A stretch of 64,000 nt of DNA, taken from CAIWHR01 sp963830485. GTDB lineage: Bacteria; Pseudomonadota; Gammaproteobacteria; Burkholderiales; Casimicrobiaceae. The translations under genes and the position numbers were made by a program. The notes below the pieces were generated by a model that saw nothing but the letters and a program-made list of their open reading frames with translations, did no database searches and was not told the DNA's origin. Each line of letters begins with the position of its first letter. Positions within the stretch are counted from its first letter, which is position 1. Shown one piece after another: positions 29,819 to 37,682 of the stretch. The stretch lies in NCBI GenBank assembly GCA_963830485.1, contig CAWHNE010000016.1:124001-188000 (forward strand). The letters are read 5' to 3'.

Positions 29819-30880
29819 TCACGCCGCGACCGTGGCGGCGTAATTGAGCGAGATCCACTTCTGATAGTCGCCGCTCGTGACCCCGGCGAGCCAAGCGCTG
29901 TTGTCGAGATACCACGCGATCGTGCGCCGCATGCCCGTCGCAAACGTCTCCGTCGGGCGCCAACCGATCTCGCGTTCGATTTTTGTCGCGTCGATCGCGT
30001 AGCGGCGGTCGTGCCCGGGCCGGTCGCGGACGAACGCGATCTGCGCCGCGTAGTCGCGCCCCGGTCGGAGCTCGCCCAGGATGCCGCAGACCGTGCGGAC
30101 GACCTCGAGGTTCGTCATCTCGGCATTGCCGCCCACGTTGTACGTTTCGCCCGTGCGGCCCTGCGCGAGCACCGCGCGGATCGCCGCGCAATGGTCGCCG
30201 ACGTAGAGCCAGTCGCGGACATTGCCCCCGTCGCCATACACCGGCAGCGGCTTGCCCGCGAGCGCGTTGACGATCATCAGCGGAATCAGCTTTTCCGGAA
30301 ACTGTCGCGGTCCGTAGTTGTTGGAGCAGTTGGTCGTCAGCACCGGCAGCCCGTAGGTGTGGTGCCACGCCCGGACGAGGTGGTCCGACGCCGCCTTCGA
30401 CGCCGAGTACGGGCTGTTGGGTGCGTACGGTGTCGTCTCGGAAAACGGCGGATCGGCGGGGCCGAGCGAGCCGTAGACCTCGTCGGTCGACACGTGCACG
30501 AAGCGGAACGCCGCGCGCTCGGGTTCCGGCAGCGCTGCCCACCACTCGCGCACCGTCTCGAGCAGCGCGAATGTGCCGACGACGTTCGTCGCGATGAAGT
30601 CGGCCGGCCCGTGGATCGAGCGGTCGACGTGGCTTTCCGCGGCGAAGTTCACGATCGCCCGCGGCCGGTGCTCCCCGAGCAGCGCCGCGATCTGCGCCCG
30701 GTCGCCGATGTCGCCGCGAACAAAAGTGTGGCGCGCCTCGCTCGCGAGCGAGGCGAGATTGCCCAGGTTGCCGGCGTACGTGAGCTTGTCGAGGTTGACG
30801 ACGGGCTCGCCAGCCGCAGCGAGCCAGTCGAGCACGAAGTTGGCGCCGATAAATCCGGCCCCGCCGGTGACGAGGATCAT
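29819..30880 (-). CDS. rfbB: dTDP-glucose 4,6-dehydratase
   Basis: First committed step to dTDP-rhamnose. The 353-residue NAD-dependent SDR enzyme has GGAGFIGANF at the N-terminus, STDEVYGSL with the catalytic Asp-Glu, and the YSASKAASD catalytic Tyr/Lys. It is the first of the four rhamnose genes. The 75-bp gap from the epimerase stop upstream (30881-30955) has no distinct signal. Confidence 0.97.
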   Translation of the reverse strand: MILVTGGAGFIGANFVLDWLAAAGEPVVNLDKLTYAGNLGNLASLASEARHTFVRGDIGDRAQIAALLGEHRPRAIVNFAAESHVDRSIHGPADFIATNVVGTFALLETVREWWAALPEPERAAFRFVHVSTDEVYGSLGPADPPFSETTPYAPNSPYSASKAASDHLVRAWHHTYGLPVLTTNCSNNYGPRQFPEKLIPLMIVNALAGKPLPVYGDGGNVRDWLYVGDHCAAIRAVLAQGRTGETYNVGGNAEMTNLEVVRTVCGILGELRPGRDYAAQIAFVRDRPGHDRRYAIDATKIEREIGWRPTETFATGMRRTIAWYLDNSAWLAGVTSGDYQKWISLNYAATVAA

Positions 30881-30955
30881 GAGAGGAGAAAGGCGGGGCG
30901 ACGGAGGCGCGCCGCACGTTTGGACGCAGTGTCAAATTTTATCATTCGCGCGGGC

Positions 30956-31951
30956 TCACGACGGCGGAATGCCGTAGTACTCGCGGTACCACGCGACGAA
31001 TCGCGCGAGCCCCGTGGCGAGCGGCGTCGACGGCGCGAATCCCGTCAGCGCGGCGAGCCGGTCGATCGCCGCGAAGGTCTCCGGCACGTCGCCCGGCTGC
31101 ATCGGGGCGTACTCCCTGATTGCGGGGCGGCCGAGGAGGCCCTCGAGCGTCGCGATGAAGGTCTCGAGTGCGACGGACTCGTGGTTGCCGATGTTGTAGA
31201 TCGCGTAGGGCGCGCCGTCGGCGTCGGCCGCGGGTGGGCGGTCGAGCACGCGCACGACGCCTTCGACGATGTCGTCGATGTAGGTAAAGTCGCGGCGCAG
31301 CTCCCCCCCGTTGAAAACGCGGATCGGCGTGCCCGCGAGGATGGCCTTCGCGAACAGCATCGGCGCCATGTCGGGTCGGCCCCACGGTCCGTAGACGGTG
31401 AAGAAGCGGAGCCCGGTCGTCGGCAGCCGGTAGAGGTGGCTGTACGCGTGCGCGATGAGCTCGTTCGCCTTCTTCGTCGCCGCGTACAGGCTGATCGGGT
31501 GGTCGACGTTCTGGTCTTCGGAGAACGGCAGCGTGCGGCTCGCGCCGTACACGGAGGACGAGGAGGCAAAGACGAGATGGGCGATGCCCGCATGTCGGCA
31601 GCCCTCGACCACGTGCCCGAACGCCACGAGGTTGTGCGTGAGGTAGGCCTCCGGATGCGAGAGCGAGTACCGGACGCCGGGCTGCGCCGCGAGGTGGATC
31701 ACGTCGGTGAACGCACCGTCGCGGAAGAGCGCTGACGTGGCGGCCGCGTCGGAGAGGTCGACGCGCGCGAAGCGGAAGCGCGGATTACCGGAGAGGCGCG
31801 CGAGCCGAGCTTCCTTCAGCGCGACGTCGTAGTAGGGATCGAGGCTGTCGACACCCGTCACCGCGACTCCGTCGGCCAGCAGTCGCGCGGCGACGTGCAT
31901 CCCGATGAAGCCGGCGGCGCCGGTGACCAGCACGTGCCGCTCCGCCTTCAT
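30956..31951 (-). CDS. NAD-dependent sugar-nucleotide epimerase (UDP-glucuronate 4-epimerase type)
   Basis: The 331-residue SDR enzyme has GAAGFIGMHVA at the N-terminus, VDSLDPYYDVALKEARL (typical of UDP-glucuronate/galacturonate 4-epimerases), the SSSSVYG segment and the YAATKKANE catalytic motif, then FFTVYGPWGRPDMA. The exact substrate cannot be fixed from sequence. It would provide an acidic sugar for surface polysaccharide, fitting the LPS genes around it. The ATG at 31951 overlaps the glycosyltransferase stop as ATGA. Confidence 0.85.
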   Translation of the reverse strand: MKAERHVLVTGAAGFIGMHVAARLLADGVAVTGVDSLDPYYDVALKEARLARLSGNPRFRFARVDLSDAAATSALFRDGAFTDVIHLAAQPGVRYSLSHPEAYLTHNLVAFGHVVEGCRHAGIAHLVFASSSSVYGASRTLPFSEDQNVDHPISLYAATKKANELIAHAYSHLYRLPTTGLRFFTVYGPWGRPDMAPMLFAKAILAGTPIRVFNGGELRRDFTYIDDIVEGVVRVLDRPPAADADGAPYAIYNIGNHESVALETFIATLEGLLGRPAIREYAPMQPGDVPETFAAIDRLAALTGFAPSTPLATGLARFVAWYREYYGIPPS

Positions 31952-32709
31952 CGCCGCGCCTCCGCCTCGAGCGCGCGGAGCTTCGCGTACTTGATGAAGC
32001 TGTTCTGGCAGCCGATCGCGATGTGGACGAGCCCCGCCACGCCATCGAGGAAGCCCAGCTTCACGACATAGAACCGGACGAAGCGGACAAGCGGCGACAG
32101 CACGAGCCGCGCGAGCCCCGCCCGCTCGCCGCGCGCGTGCATCGCCGCGGCCTGCAGCGTCGTATAGTGGTTTTGCTTCGCCAGATAGTCGTCGAGCGAT
32201 TCGGCGGACGCATGGAGGAGGTCGCCCTCGAGCCGCGCCACGGGGCCGTCGCAGAGCACGTGCTCGTGGACGGGATCCTCGCTCCAGCGCGCGCGGCGCC
32301 GGTCGAACAGCCGCACGTTCCAGTCCGGATAGCCCTCGCCATGCGCGAGCCAGCGGCCGAGGAAGCGGTTGCGGCGCGCGAACGCGTACGCAGCCGCGCG
32401 CGGCGCAGAGAGCTCTTGCGCGATCGACGCGGCGAGCTCGGGCGTCACGCGCTCGTCCGCATCGAGACACAGCACCCAGTCGTAAGTGGCCGCGCCGACG
32501 GCGAACGCTTTCTGCGCGCCGAACCCCGGCCACTCGCGCTCGATCACCCGCGCGCCCCGGCGCCGCGCGATTTCCACGGTATCATCGCGGCTGCCCGAGT
32601 CGACGACGACGACCTCGCCGGCGAACGCCGCCGACGCGAGGCAGTCCGCGATCTCGGCGGCGGCATCGCGCGTGATCACACAGAGACTCAAGGGAAGCGG
32701 CCCGGACAT
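31948..32709 (-). CDS. Family 2 glycosyltransferase, LPS core type (WaaE/KdtX-like)
   Basis: The 253-residue protein begins LSLCVITRDAAAEIADCL, has VVVVDSGSRDDTVEIAR and the metal-binding LDADERV, then EDPVHEHV, a pattern shared by WaaE/KdtX beta-1,4-glucosyltransferases that act on the inner core heptose. A hydrophobic C-terminal segment may attach it to the membrane. It is divergent from waaC, whose product makes its acceptor, and is coupled to the downstream epimerase by ATGA. Confidence 0.85.
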   Translation of the reverse strand: MSGPLPLSLCVITRDAAAEIADCLASAAFAGEVVVVDSGSRDDTVEIARRRGARVIEREWPGFGAQKAFAVGAATYDWVLCLDADERVTPELAASIAQELSAPRAAAYAFARRNRFLGRWLAHGEGYPDWNVRLFDRRRARWSEDPVHEHVLCDGPVARLEGDLLHASAESLDDYLAKQNHYTTLQAAAMHARGERAGLARLVLSPLVRFVRFYVVKLGFLDGVAGLVHIAIGCQNSFIKYAKLRALEAEARR

Positions 32710-32775
32710 GCGCCTCGCCGTTGCGGAAGCCGCGACGGCGTGCTCGTTCGAATGGCGCGCATTCTACGGGAAATC

Positions 32776-32850
32776 GGGGACAGATCACGTTTTCTGACGC
32801 CGTTGAACGCGCAAAAGCAGTCGAGGATTGCGAAAACGTGGTCTGTCCCC
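32776..32850. repeat. REP-like inverted repeat at the waaC start
   Basis: GGGGACAGATCACGTTTTC (32776-32794) and GAAAACGTGGTCTGTCCCC (32832-32850) are inverted copies differing at one base, enclosing 37 bp. The GGGGACAGACCACGTTTT motif is common as a dispersed element in betaproteobacteria, often beside REP-associated transposases. None is in this window. The right arm contains the GTG that is the best start codon for waaC. Confidence 0.8.
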
Positions 32851-33827
32851 CAAGCGGCGCGCTCGTCGTCCGGCCTTCGTCGCTGGGCGATATCGTCCAC
32901 GCGCTTGCGCTCGTCGCCGACATCCGTGCGCACCGGCCCGAGCTCGCCGTCGACTGGGTCGCCGAGGAAGCGTTCGCGCCGCTCGTCGCCCTCGACCGCG
33001 GCGTGCGGCGCGTGATCCCCGTCGCGCTGCGCCGCTGGCGGCGGCGACCCTTCTCGACCACGACGTGGCGCGAGATGGCGGGGTTTCGCCGCGACCTGCG
33101 ACGCGACGAGTACGTCGCGGTGCTCGATCTGCAGGAGCAGGTCAAGGGCGCGCTCGTCGCGCGGCTCGCGCGCGGACCGCGGCACGGGCCGGACCGCGCG
33201 AGCATCCGGGAGCCGGTCGCAACACTCGCGCACGAGCATCATCACGCGATCGATCCCGATCAGCACCTGATCGATCGCTGCCGTGCGCTCGCCGCCGCTG
33301 CGCTGGGCTACCGCGCCGACGGCCCGCCGCGCTTCGGCATCGCCGCGCCGCCGCCCGCCGCCGAAACGCCAATCCCGGATCGGCCCTACCTCGTGTTCCT
33401 GCACGCGACGAGCCGCGCCGACAAGCTGTGGCCGGAGGCGCAGTGGCGCGCGCTGATCGCGGCGTTCGCCGGCGCGGGATTCGCAGTTTTGTTGCCGTGG
33501 GGCACGCCAGCCGAGCACGCGCGCAGCGAGCGGCTCGCCGCGGGCGAGGCGGCCGCGAGCATTCCGCCGAAGCAGGCGCTGCCCGCGCTTTCGACGCTCC
33601 TCGCGCGCGCGGAGCTCGTGGTCGGTGTCGACACCGGCCTCGTCCACCTCGCCGCCGCGCTCGGCGCGCCGACGGTCTCGCTGTTCGTCGCGACCGATCC
33701 GCGGCTCGCCGGGGTGGCACGCGCGAGCTCGCTTGCGCGCGATCTCGGCGGCGTCGGCATCGTTCCGTCGGTCGGCGACGTGCAGGACGCCGCGGGCGCG
33801 CTCATGCAGCGCGCGCCGCGCTGCTGA
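32838..33827 (+). CDS. waaC: Lipopolysaccharide heptosyltransferase I
   Basis: Adds the first L-glycero-D-manno-heptose to Kdo2-lipid A at the inner membrane. The 329-residue product has the family N-terminus ALVVRPSSLGDIVHAL, then the C-terminal donor-binding half with PYLVFLHATSRADKLWP and the VGVDTGLVHLAAALGAPTVSLF signature. Only the GTG at 32838 gives a sensible start, and it lies within a repeat arm, adding about 8 residues (VVCPPSG) before the conserved part. A longer in-frame ATG at 32721 would cross the whole repeat. waaA follows 7 bp downstream. Confidence 0.93.
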   Translation: MVCPPSGALVVRPSSLGDIVHALALVADIRAHRPELAVDWVAEEAFAPLVALDRGVRRVIPVALRRWRRRPFSTTTWREMAGFRRDLRRDEYVAVLDLQEQVKGALVARLARGPRHGPDRASIREPVATLAHEHHHAIDPDQHLIDRCRALAAAALGYRADGPPRFGIAAPPPAAETPIPDRPYLVFLHATSRADKLWPEAQWRALIAAFAGAGFAVLLPWGTPAEHARSERLAAGEAAASIPPKQALPALSTLLARAELVVGVDTGLVHLAAALGAPTVSLFVATDPRLAGVARASSLARDLGGVGIVPSVGDVQDAAGALMQRAPRC

Positions 33828-33834
33828 GGGCGCG

Positions 33835-35136
33835 ATGTCGCATGCGGTCTACACGCTGCTCGTGCATCTCGCGCTGCCGTTCGTGCCCCTCAGGTTGTGG
33901 TGGCGCGGTCGCCGCGAGCCGCTCTATCGAACGCATATCGGCGAGCGCTATGGCCGCTACGCGGCGACGCTCGCCGTGCGCAAGCCGGTGCTCTGGATCC
34001 ATGCGGTCTCGCTGGGCGAGACGCGCGCCGCGGCGCCGCTCGTGGAGCGCGCACTTTCGGCGTTCCCGTCGGCCACGGTGCTCCTGACCTGCATGACCGC
34101 GACCGGCCGCGCCGCCGGCCAAACGCTGTTCGGCGACCGTGTCGCGCAGGCCTGGCTGCCCTATGATGCGCCGTTCGCCGTGCGTGCGTTCCTCGCACAC
34201 TGGCAGCCCGCGGCGGGACTGCTCCTCGAGACCGAGCTATGGCCGAACCTCGTCGCCGGGGCGCGCGCGGCCGGCATACCGCTCTATCTCGTCAACGCAC
34301 GGCTGTCGGAACGCTCGGCGGCTCGTTACGCACGCGTCCCGGCGCTTGCGCGGTCCATGCTCGCCGCGCTGGCCGGCGTCGCCGCGCAGGCCGCGCCCGA
34401 TGCGCAGCGGCTCACGGCGCTCGGCGCGCCGCAGCCCGTCGTCACCGGCAACCTCAAGTTCGATCTCGACGCACCGGCCAATGCGCAAGCACGCGCCGCG
34501 GAGCTCCGGACGAAGTTCGGCGTCGCACGTGCGGTCTTCGTCGCCGCGTCGACGCGCGACGGCGAGGAGGCGCTCATCGTCGACGCGCTCGCCGCGGGCG
34601 GGCTGCCGGCGGGCGCGCTGACGGTCATCGTGCCGCGCCATCCGCAGCGGTTCGACGCGGTGGCCGATCTCCTGCGCGCGCGCGGGGTCCGCTTCGTCCG
34701 ACGCAGCGCCGATGCGCCCGTTCCATCGGAGGTCGACGTCGTGCTCGGCGACTCGATGGGTGAGCTCTTCGCCTACTATGCTGCGGCGGATGTCGCGTTC
34801 GTGGGCGGCAGCCTGCTGCCGCTGGGCGGCCAGAACCTGATCGAGGCGATCACTGCCGGCTGCCCGACGCTCGTCGGACCGCACATGTTCAATTTCGCCG
34901 AAGCCACGCGCAATGCGCTAGCGGCGGGCGCCGCGCTCGAGATCGCCGATGCGACCGCGTTGGTCGGCACCGTCGGCGAGCTGCTGGCCGATCGCGCGCG
35001 GCGCGAGCGGATGCGCGACGCCGCTCTCGCCTTCCGCGCCGAGCACCGCGGCGCCGCAGACCGGCTGTGGACGTGGCTCGAGCCGAAGCTCGCGGCGGCG
35101 CTCGCCGGGACCGTCAGCCGCGGAGCTGGCGGTTGA
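33835..35136 (+). CDS. waaA: 3-deoxy-D-manno-octulosonic-acid transferase
   Basis: Attaches Kdo to lipid IVA. The 433-residue product has an N-terminal membrane-associated helix, the acceptor-side motif IHAVSLGETRAAAPL, LLLETELWPN, and the CMP-Kdo-binding GGSLLPLGGQNLIEA. The ATG at 33835 gives the usual N-terminus. Its 3' end overlaps the convergent tolC-like gene by 23 bp. Together with kdoO (6 kb) and pagP (51.6 kb) it defines a Kdo-lipid A assembly and modification set in this window. Confidence 0.96.
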   Translation: MSHAVYTLLVHLALPFVPLRLWWRGRREPLYRTHIGERYGRYAATLAVRKPVLWIHAVSLGETRAAAPLVERALSAFPSATVLLTCMTATGRAAGQTLFGDRVAQAWLPYDAPFAVRAFLAHWQPAAGLLLETELWPNLVAGARAAGIPLYLVNARLSERSAARYARVPALARSMLAALAGVAAQAAPDAQRLTALGAPQPVVTGNLKFDLDAPANAQARAAELRTKFGVARAVFVAASTRDGEEALIVDALAAGGLPAGALTVIVPRHPQRFDAVADLLRARGVRFVRRSADAPVPSEVDVVLGDSMGELFAYYAAADVAFVGGSLLPLGGQNLIEAITAGCPTLVGPHMFNFAEATRNALAAGAALEIADATALVGTVGELLADRARRERMRDAALAFRAEHRGAADRLWTWLEPKLAAALAGTVSRGAGG

Positions 35137-36460
35137 CATCCTCGAGATCGGTGTCGCTCAGCGTGCCGATCGCCGCCTTGAGCCGCAGCCAGCCGATGAT
35201 GTAGTTGAAGTACGCTTGCGCGAGGTCGCGCCGCGTCGAGTAGACGTTCTGCTGGACGTTCAGCACGTCAAGGAACGTGCGCACGCCGACCTCCTGCCCG
35301 AGCACGTTCGACTGGTAGGCCGATTCGGCCGACAGGACCGCCTGCTCGAACGCCTTCACGGAAGCGACCGAGCTCACGACGCCCGTGTAGCCCGTCTGCG
35401 CCAGTGTGAACGCGGTCCGCCGGGCGAATTCGAGGTCCTGCCGCGCCTTGTCCTGGAGCGCGATCGCCTGCCGCACCTGCGATTCGACGAATCCGCCCTG
35501 GTAGATCGGGACCGCAAGCTGCACGCCCACCGCGCCGGTCGTCGACCAGCTCGAGAAGCCGAGGTTGATCGAGCCGCCGCCGTAGTTCGCGTACGAGTAG
35601 CTCGCGATCAGGTCGAGTGTCGGGTAGTGGCCCGCACGCGCGCGATCGATCTGCAGCGTCGCGATGTCGAAGTTCTTTTCCGAGACCTTGACGTTCAGAT
35701 TGTCCGTGCGCGAGCGGTCGACCCAGTACTGAAGGTTGTCCGGGTCGGGCGGGACAGGCTTGAGCCCGGCCCCAAGGCGCTTCAGCTCCTTCGGGAACCG
35801 ACCGATGATCGCGCGGAGCACCGTGACCTTGTTGTCGTAGTCGTTGCGCGTCGCGATTTCTTGCGCGACGATCTGATCGTATTTGGCCTGCGCTTCGTTC
35901 GTGTCGGTGATCGTCGCGACGCCGACCTCGAAGTTGCGCTTCGCCTGCGCGAGCGACTCCGACACCGCCTTCTTCTGGCTTTCGGCGAGCTCGATGTTGA
36001 ACTGGGCGAGCAGCACGTCGAAATAGGCGACGGCCACGCGGAGGATCAGGTCCTGCCGCGCGAGCTCGAGTACATCGTTCGACTGCGCGACCTGCTGCTT
36101 CGCCTGGTCGTAGGCGACGAGATTCTGGTAGCGGAACAGCGGCTGCGACGCGGACACGAGCGCGGTGCCCTGGAAATAGGTACGAGCGTCGGTGGTCGGC
36201 GGGTCCGTCTTGATCTTCGCGTCGTAGCGGTTCTCGGTCGCCGTCCCCGATGCCGAGGCTACTGGCAAGAGCCCGGCCTTCGCCTGGGGCACCGCTTCCT
36301 GCGTCGCCTGCCAGTTCGCCTGCGCCGAGGCGAGCGCCGGATCGTTCGTCACGGCTTCGCGGTAGATCTGCATCAGGTCCTCGCCGCGCGCGGGCAGCGC
36401 GGCGGCAAGGACAACGAGCGCCGCAGTCAGCGCGAGGGCGGGATTCGATCGGGTCATCAT
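35114..36460 (-). CDS. TolC-family outer-membrane efflux channel
   Basis: Outer-membrane duct for the RND pump encoded upstream. The 448-residue product has a signal peptide (cleavage near PARGE, about residue 26) and two repeats of the TolC fold: DLMQIYREAVTNDPALASA in the first half and VGVQLAVPIYQGGFV in the second. Long heptad-rich helices (LAESQKKAVSESLAQAKRNF) build the tunnel. Start is the first of two tandem ATGs (36460, 36457) after a GGAACGG ribosome-binding site. It follows acrA-acrB-pcm-rhodanese on the same strand. Confidence 0.93.
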   Translation of the reverse strand: MMTRSNPALALTAALVVLAAALPARGEDLMQIYREAVTNDPALASAQANWQATQEAVPQAKAGLLPVASASGTATENRYDAKIKTDPPTTDARTYFQGTALVSASQPLFRYQNLVAYDQAKQQVAQSNDVLELARQDLILRVAVAYFDVLLAQFNIELAESQKKAVSESLAQAKRNFEVGVATITDTNEAQAKYDQIVAQEIATRNDYDNKVTVLRAIIGRFPKELKRLGAGLKPVPPDPDNLQYWVDRSRTDNLNVKVSEKNFDIATLQIDRARAGHYPTLDLIASYSYANYGGGSINLGFSSWSTTGAVGVQLAVPIYQGGFVESQVRQAIALQDKARQDLEFARRTAFTLAQTGYTGVVSSVASVKAFEQAVLSAESAYQSNVLGQEVGVRTFLDVLNVQQNVYSTRRDLAQAYFNYIIGWLRLKAAIGTLSDTDLEDVNRQLRG

Positions 36461-36507
36461 ATCCGTTCCATGAGTCAGGGCGGCGAGTCCGCGCGTGCGG
36501 CGGCGCC

Positions 36508-36834
36508 TCAATATCGTTTCATTCCGGGCTCGACCTCGGCTGCCCATTCCTCGACGCCGCCACGCAGGTTGTGGACCTGCGCGAAGCCGGCACGCTTCAG
36601 CATCATCGCGGCGTGGAAGCTCCGGTGCCCGTGATGGCACACCATCACGAGCGGGTGGCCGGCCGGCACTTCGCCGATGCGCGTCGCGAGCTCGCCAAGC
36701 GGTATCGACAGCGAGCCGTCGATCCGGCAGTAGTCGAACTCCCACGGCTCGCGCACGTCGATCAGAACCGGCTGCGGCCGTGACGCGTCGGCCCGCCAGT
36801 GGATGAGCTCGGCGGGACCGAGATGCGGGATCAA
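36508..36834 (-). CDS. Rhodanese-domain sulfurtransferase (GlpE-like)
   Basis: Single-domain rhodanese of 108 residues. It has LIDVREPWEF and the active-site loop VCHHGHRS whose Cys carries the persulfide, then GFAQVHNLRGGVEEWA. The best start is a TTG at 36834 that overlaps the pcm stop (TTTTGA), giving MIPHLGPAELIHW. No ATG or GTG fits, so coupling to pcm is likely. The role with the efflux genes is unknown. Confidence 0.85.
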   Translation of the reverse strand: MIPHLGPAELIHWRADASRPQPVLIDVREPWEFDYCRIDGSLSIPLGELATRIGEVPAGHPLVMVCHHGHRSFHAAMMLKRAGFAQVHNLRGGVEEWAAEVEPGMKRY

Positions 36835-37481
36835 AACCGGAACCGCGATGGCGTCGCGGCATTCTTGAGCGGATCGATCACAGTTTCGAAGAGATCCTGC
36901 GCCGTCACCGATCCCGGCGCCGTCCAGCGCACGATCCGTGCGCTCATCGCCGGCGCGTCGCCGACCACGGCGAAGATGCGCCCGCCGGGCTTGAGCTGAC
37001 GCACGAAGCTGTCCGGCAGCACCGGCGTCGATCCAGTCAGCACGATCGCGTCGTACAGGCCCGTGCCGAAACCGCGCGCGCCGTCGCCCACGGCGAGCTC
37101 GACCGGCGGCACGCCGGCGCGCGCGAGCTTCGGGGCCGCCTCCGAGGACAGCCGCGGATCGATCTCGACGCTCGTTACCTGCGTGCCCATGCTCGCGAGC
37201 AGCGCCGTCAGGTAGCCGCTTCCCGTGCCGATCTCGAGCACGCTCTCGCCGGCCCTGAGCTTCAGCTCCTGCACCGCACGGGCTTCCATCTTCGGCGTCC
37301 ACATCTTCTGGCCGCCGGGAAGCGGGATCTCGAGGTCCGCGAACGCGAGCGCGCGGTAGGCGGCCGGCACGAACTCCTCGCGCCGGACCGCGAACAACAG
37401 GTCGAGCACGTCCTGATCGAGCACGTCCCAGGTGCGGACCTGCTGCTCGATCATGTTGAAGCGCGCCTGCTCGATGTCCAT
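36831..37481 (-). CDS. pcm: Protein-L-isoaspartate O-methyltransferase family protein
   Basis: SAM-dependent methyltransferase that repairs isoaspartyl residues. The 216-residue product begins MDIEQARFNMIEQQVRTWDV, has the SAM-binding VLEIGTGSGYLTALLA near residue 81, and VGDGARG later. This variant occurs upstream of rhodanese and tolC genes in many betaproteobacteria and may differ in substrate from classical Pcm. A 7-bp palindrome with two perfect half-sites lies about 140 bp upstream. Confidence 0.88.
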   Translation of the reverse strand: MDIEQARFNMIEQQVRTWDVLDQDVLDLLFAVRREEFVPAAYRALAFADLEIPLPGGQKMWTPKMEARAVQELKLRAGESVLEIGTGSGYLTALLASMGTQVTSVEIDPRLSSEAAPKLARAGVPPVELAVGDGARGFGTGLYDAIVLTGSTPVLPDSFVRQLKPGGRIFAVVGDAPAMSARIVRWTAPGSVTAQDLFETVIDPLKNAATPSRFRF

Positions 37482-37617
37482 GCGGGTTGGCCGAATCGCC
37501 GGGAGTTCGGGAGCTGTGATGATGGACCGCTGGCGTCGCGTCGTCAGTGACGGAAGTCACGGCGCCGTCCGCGCCAGCGGCGGCCGGAACCTTCGCGCCG
37601 CAAACCCGCAGGGCCAC

Positions 37618-37636
37618 AACTGACCCGTAGTCAGTT
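37618..37636. promoter_or_regulatory. Palindrome in the acrB-pcm gap
   Basis: AACTGAC and GTCAGTT are perfect inverted half-sites with a 5-bp centre (CCGTA), in an AT-richer patch with TTATTA adjacent. The size and symmetry fit an operator for a TetR-type repressor, as expected near efflux genes, but no such regulator gene is in this window. It could alternatively be a weak terminator of acrB. Confidence 0.4.
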
Positions 37637-37682
37637 ATTATGCCGGGCGCCATTATCGCACGTCAAATGCCGCGGACCGGCG

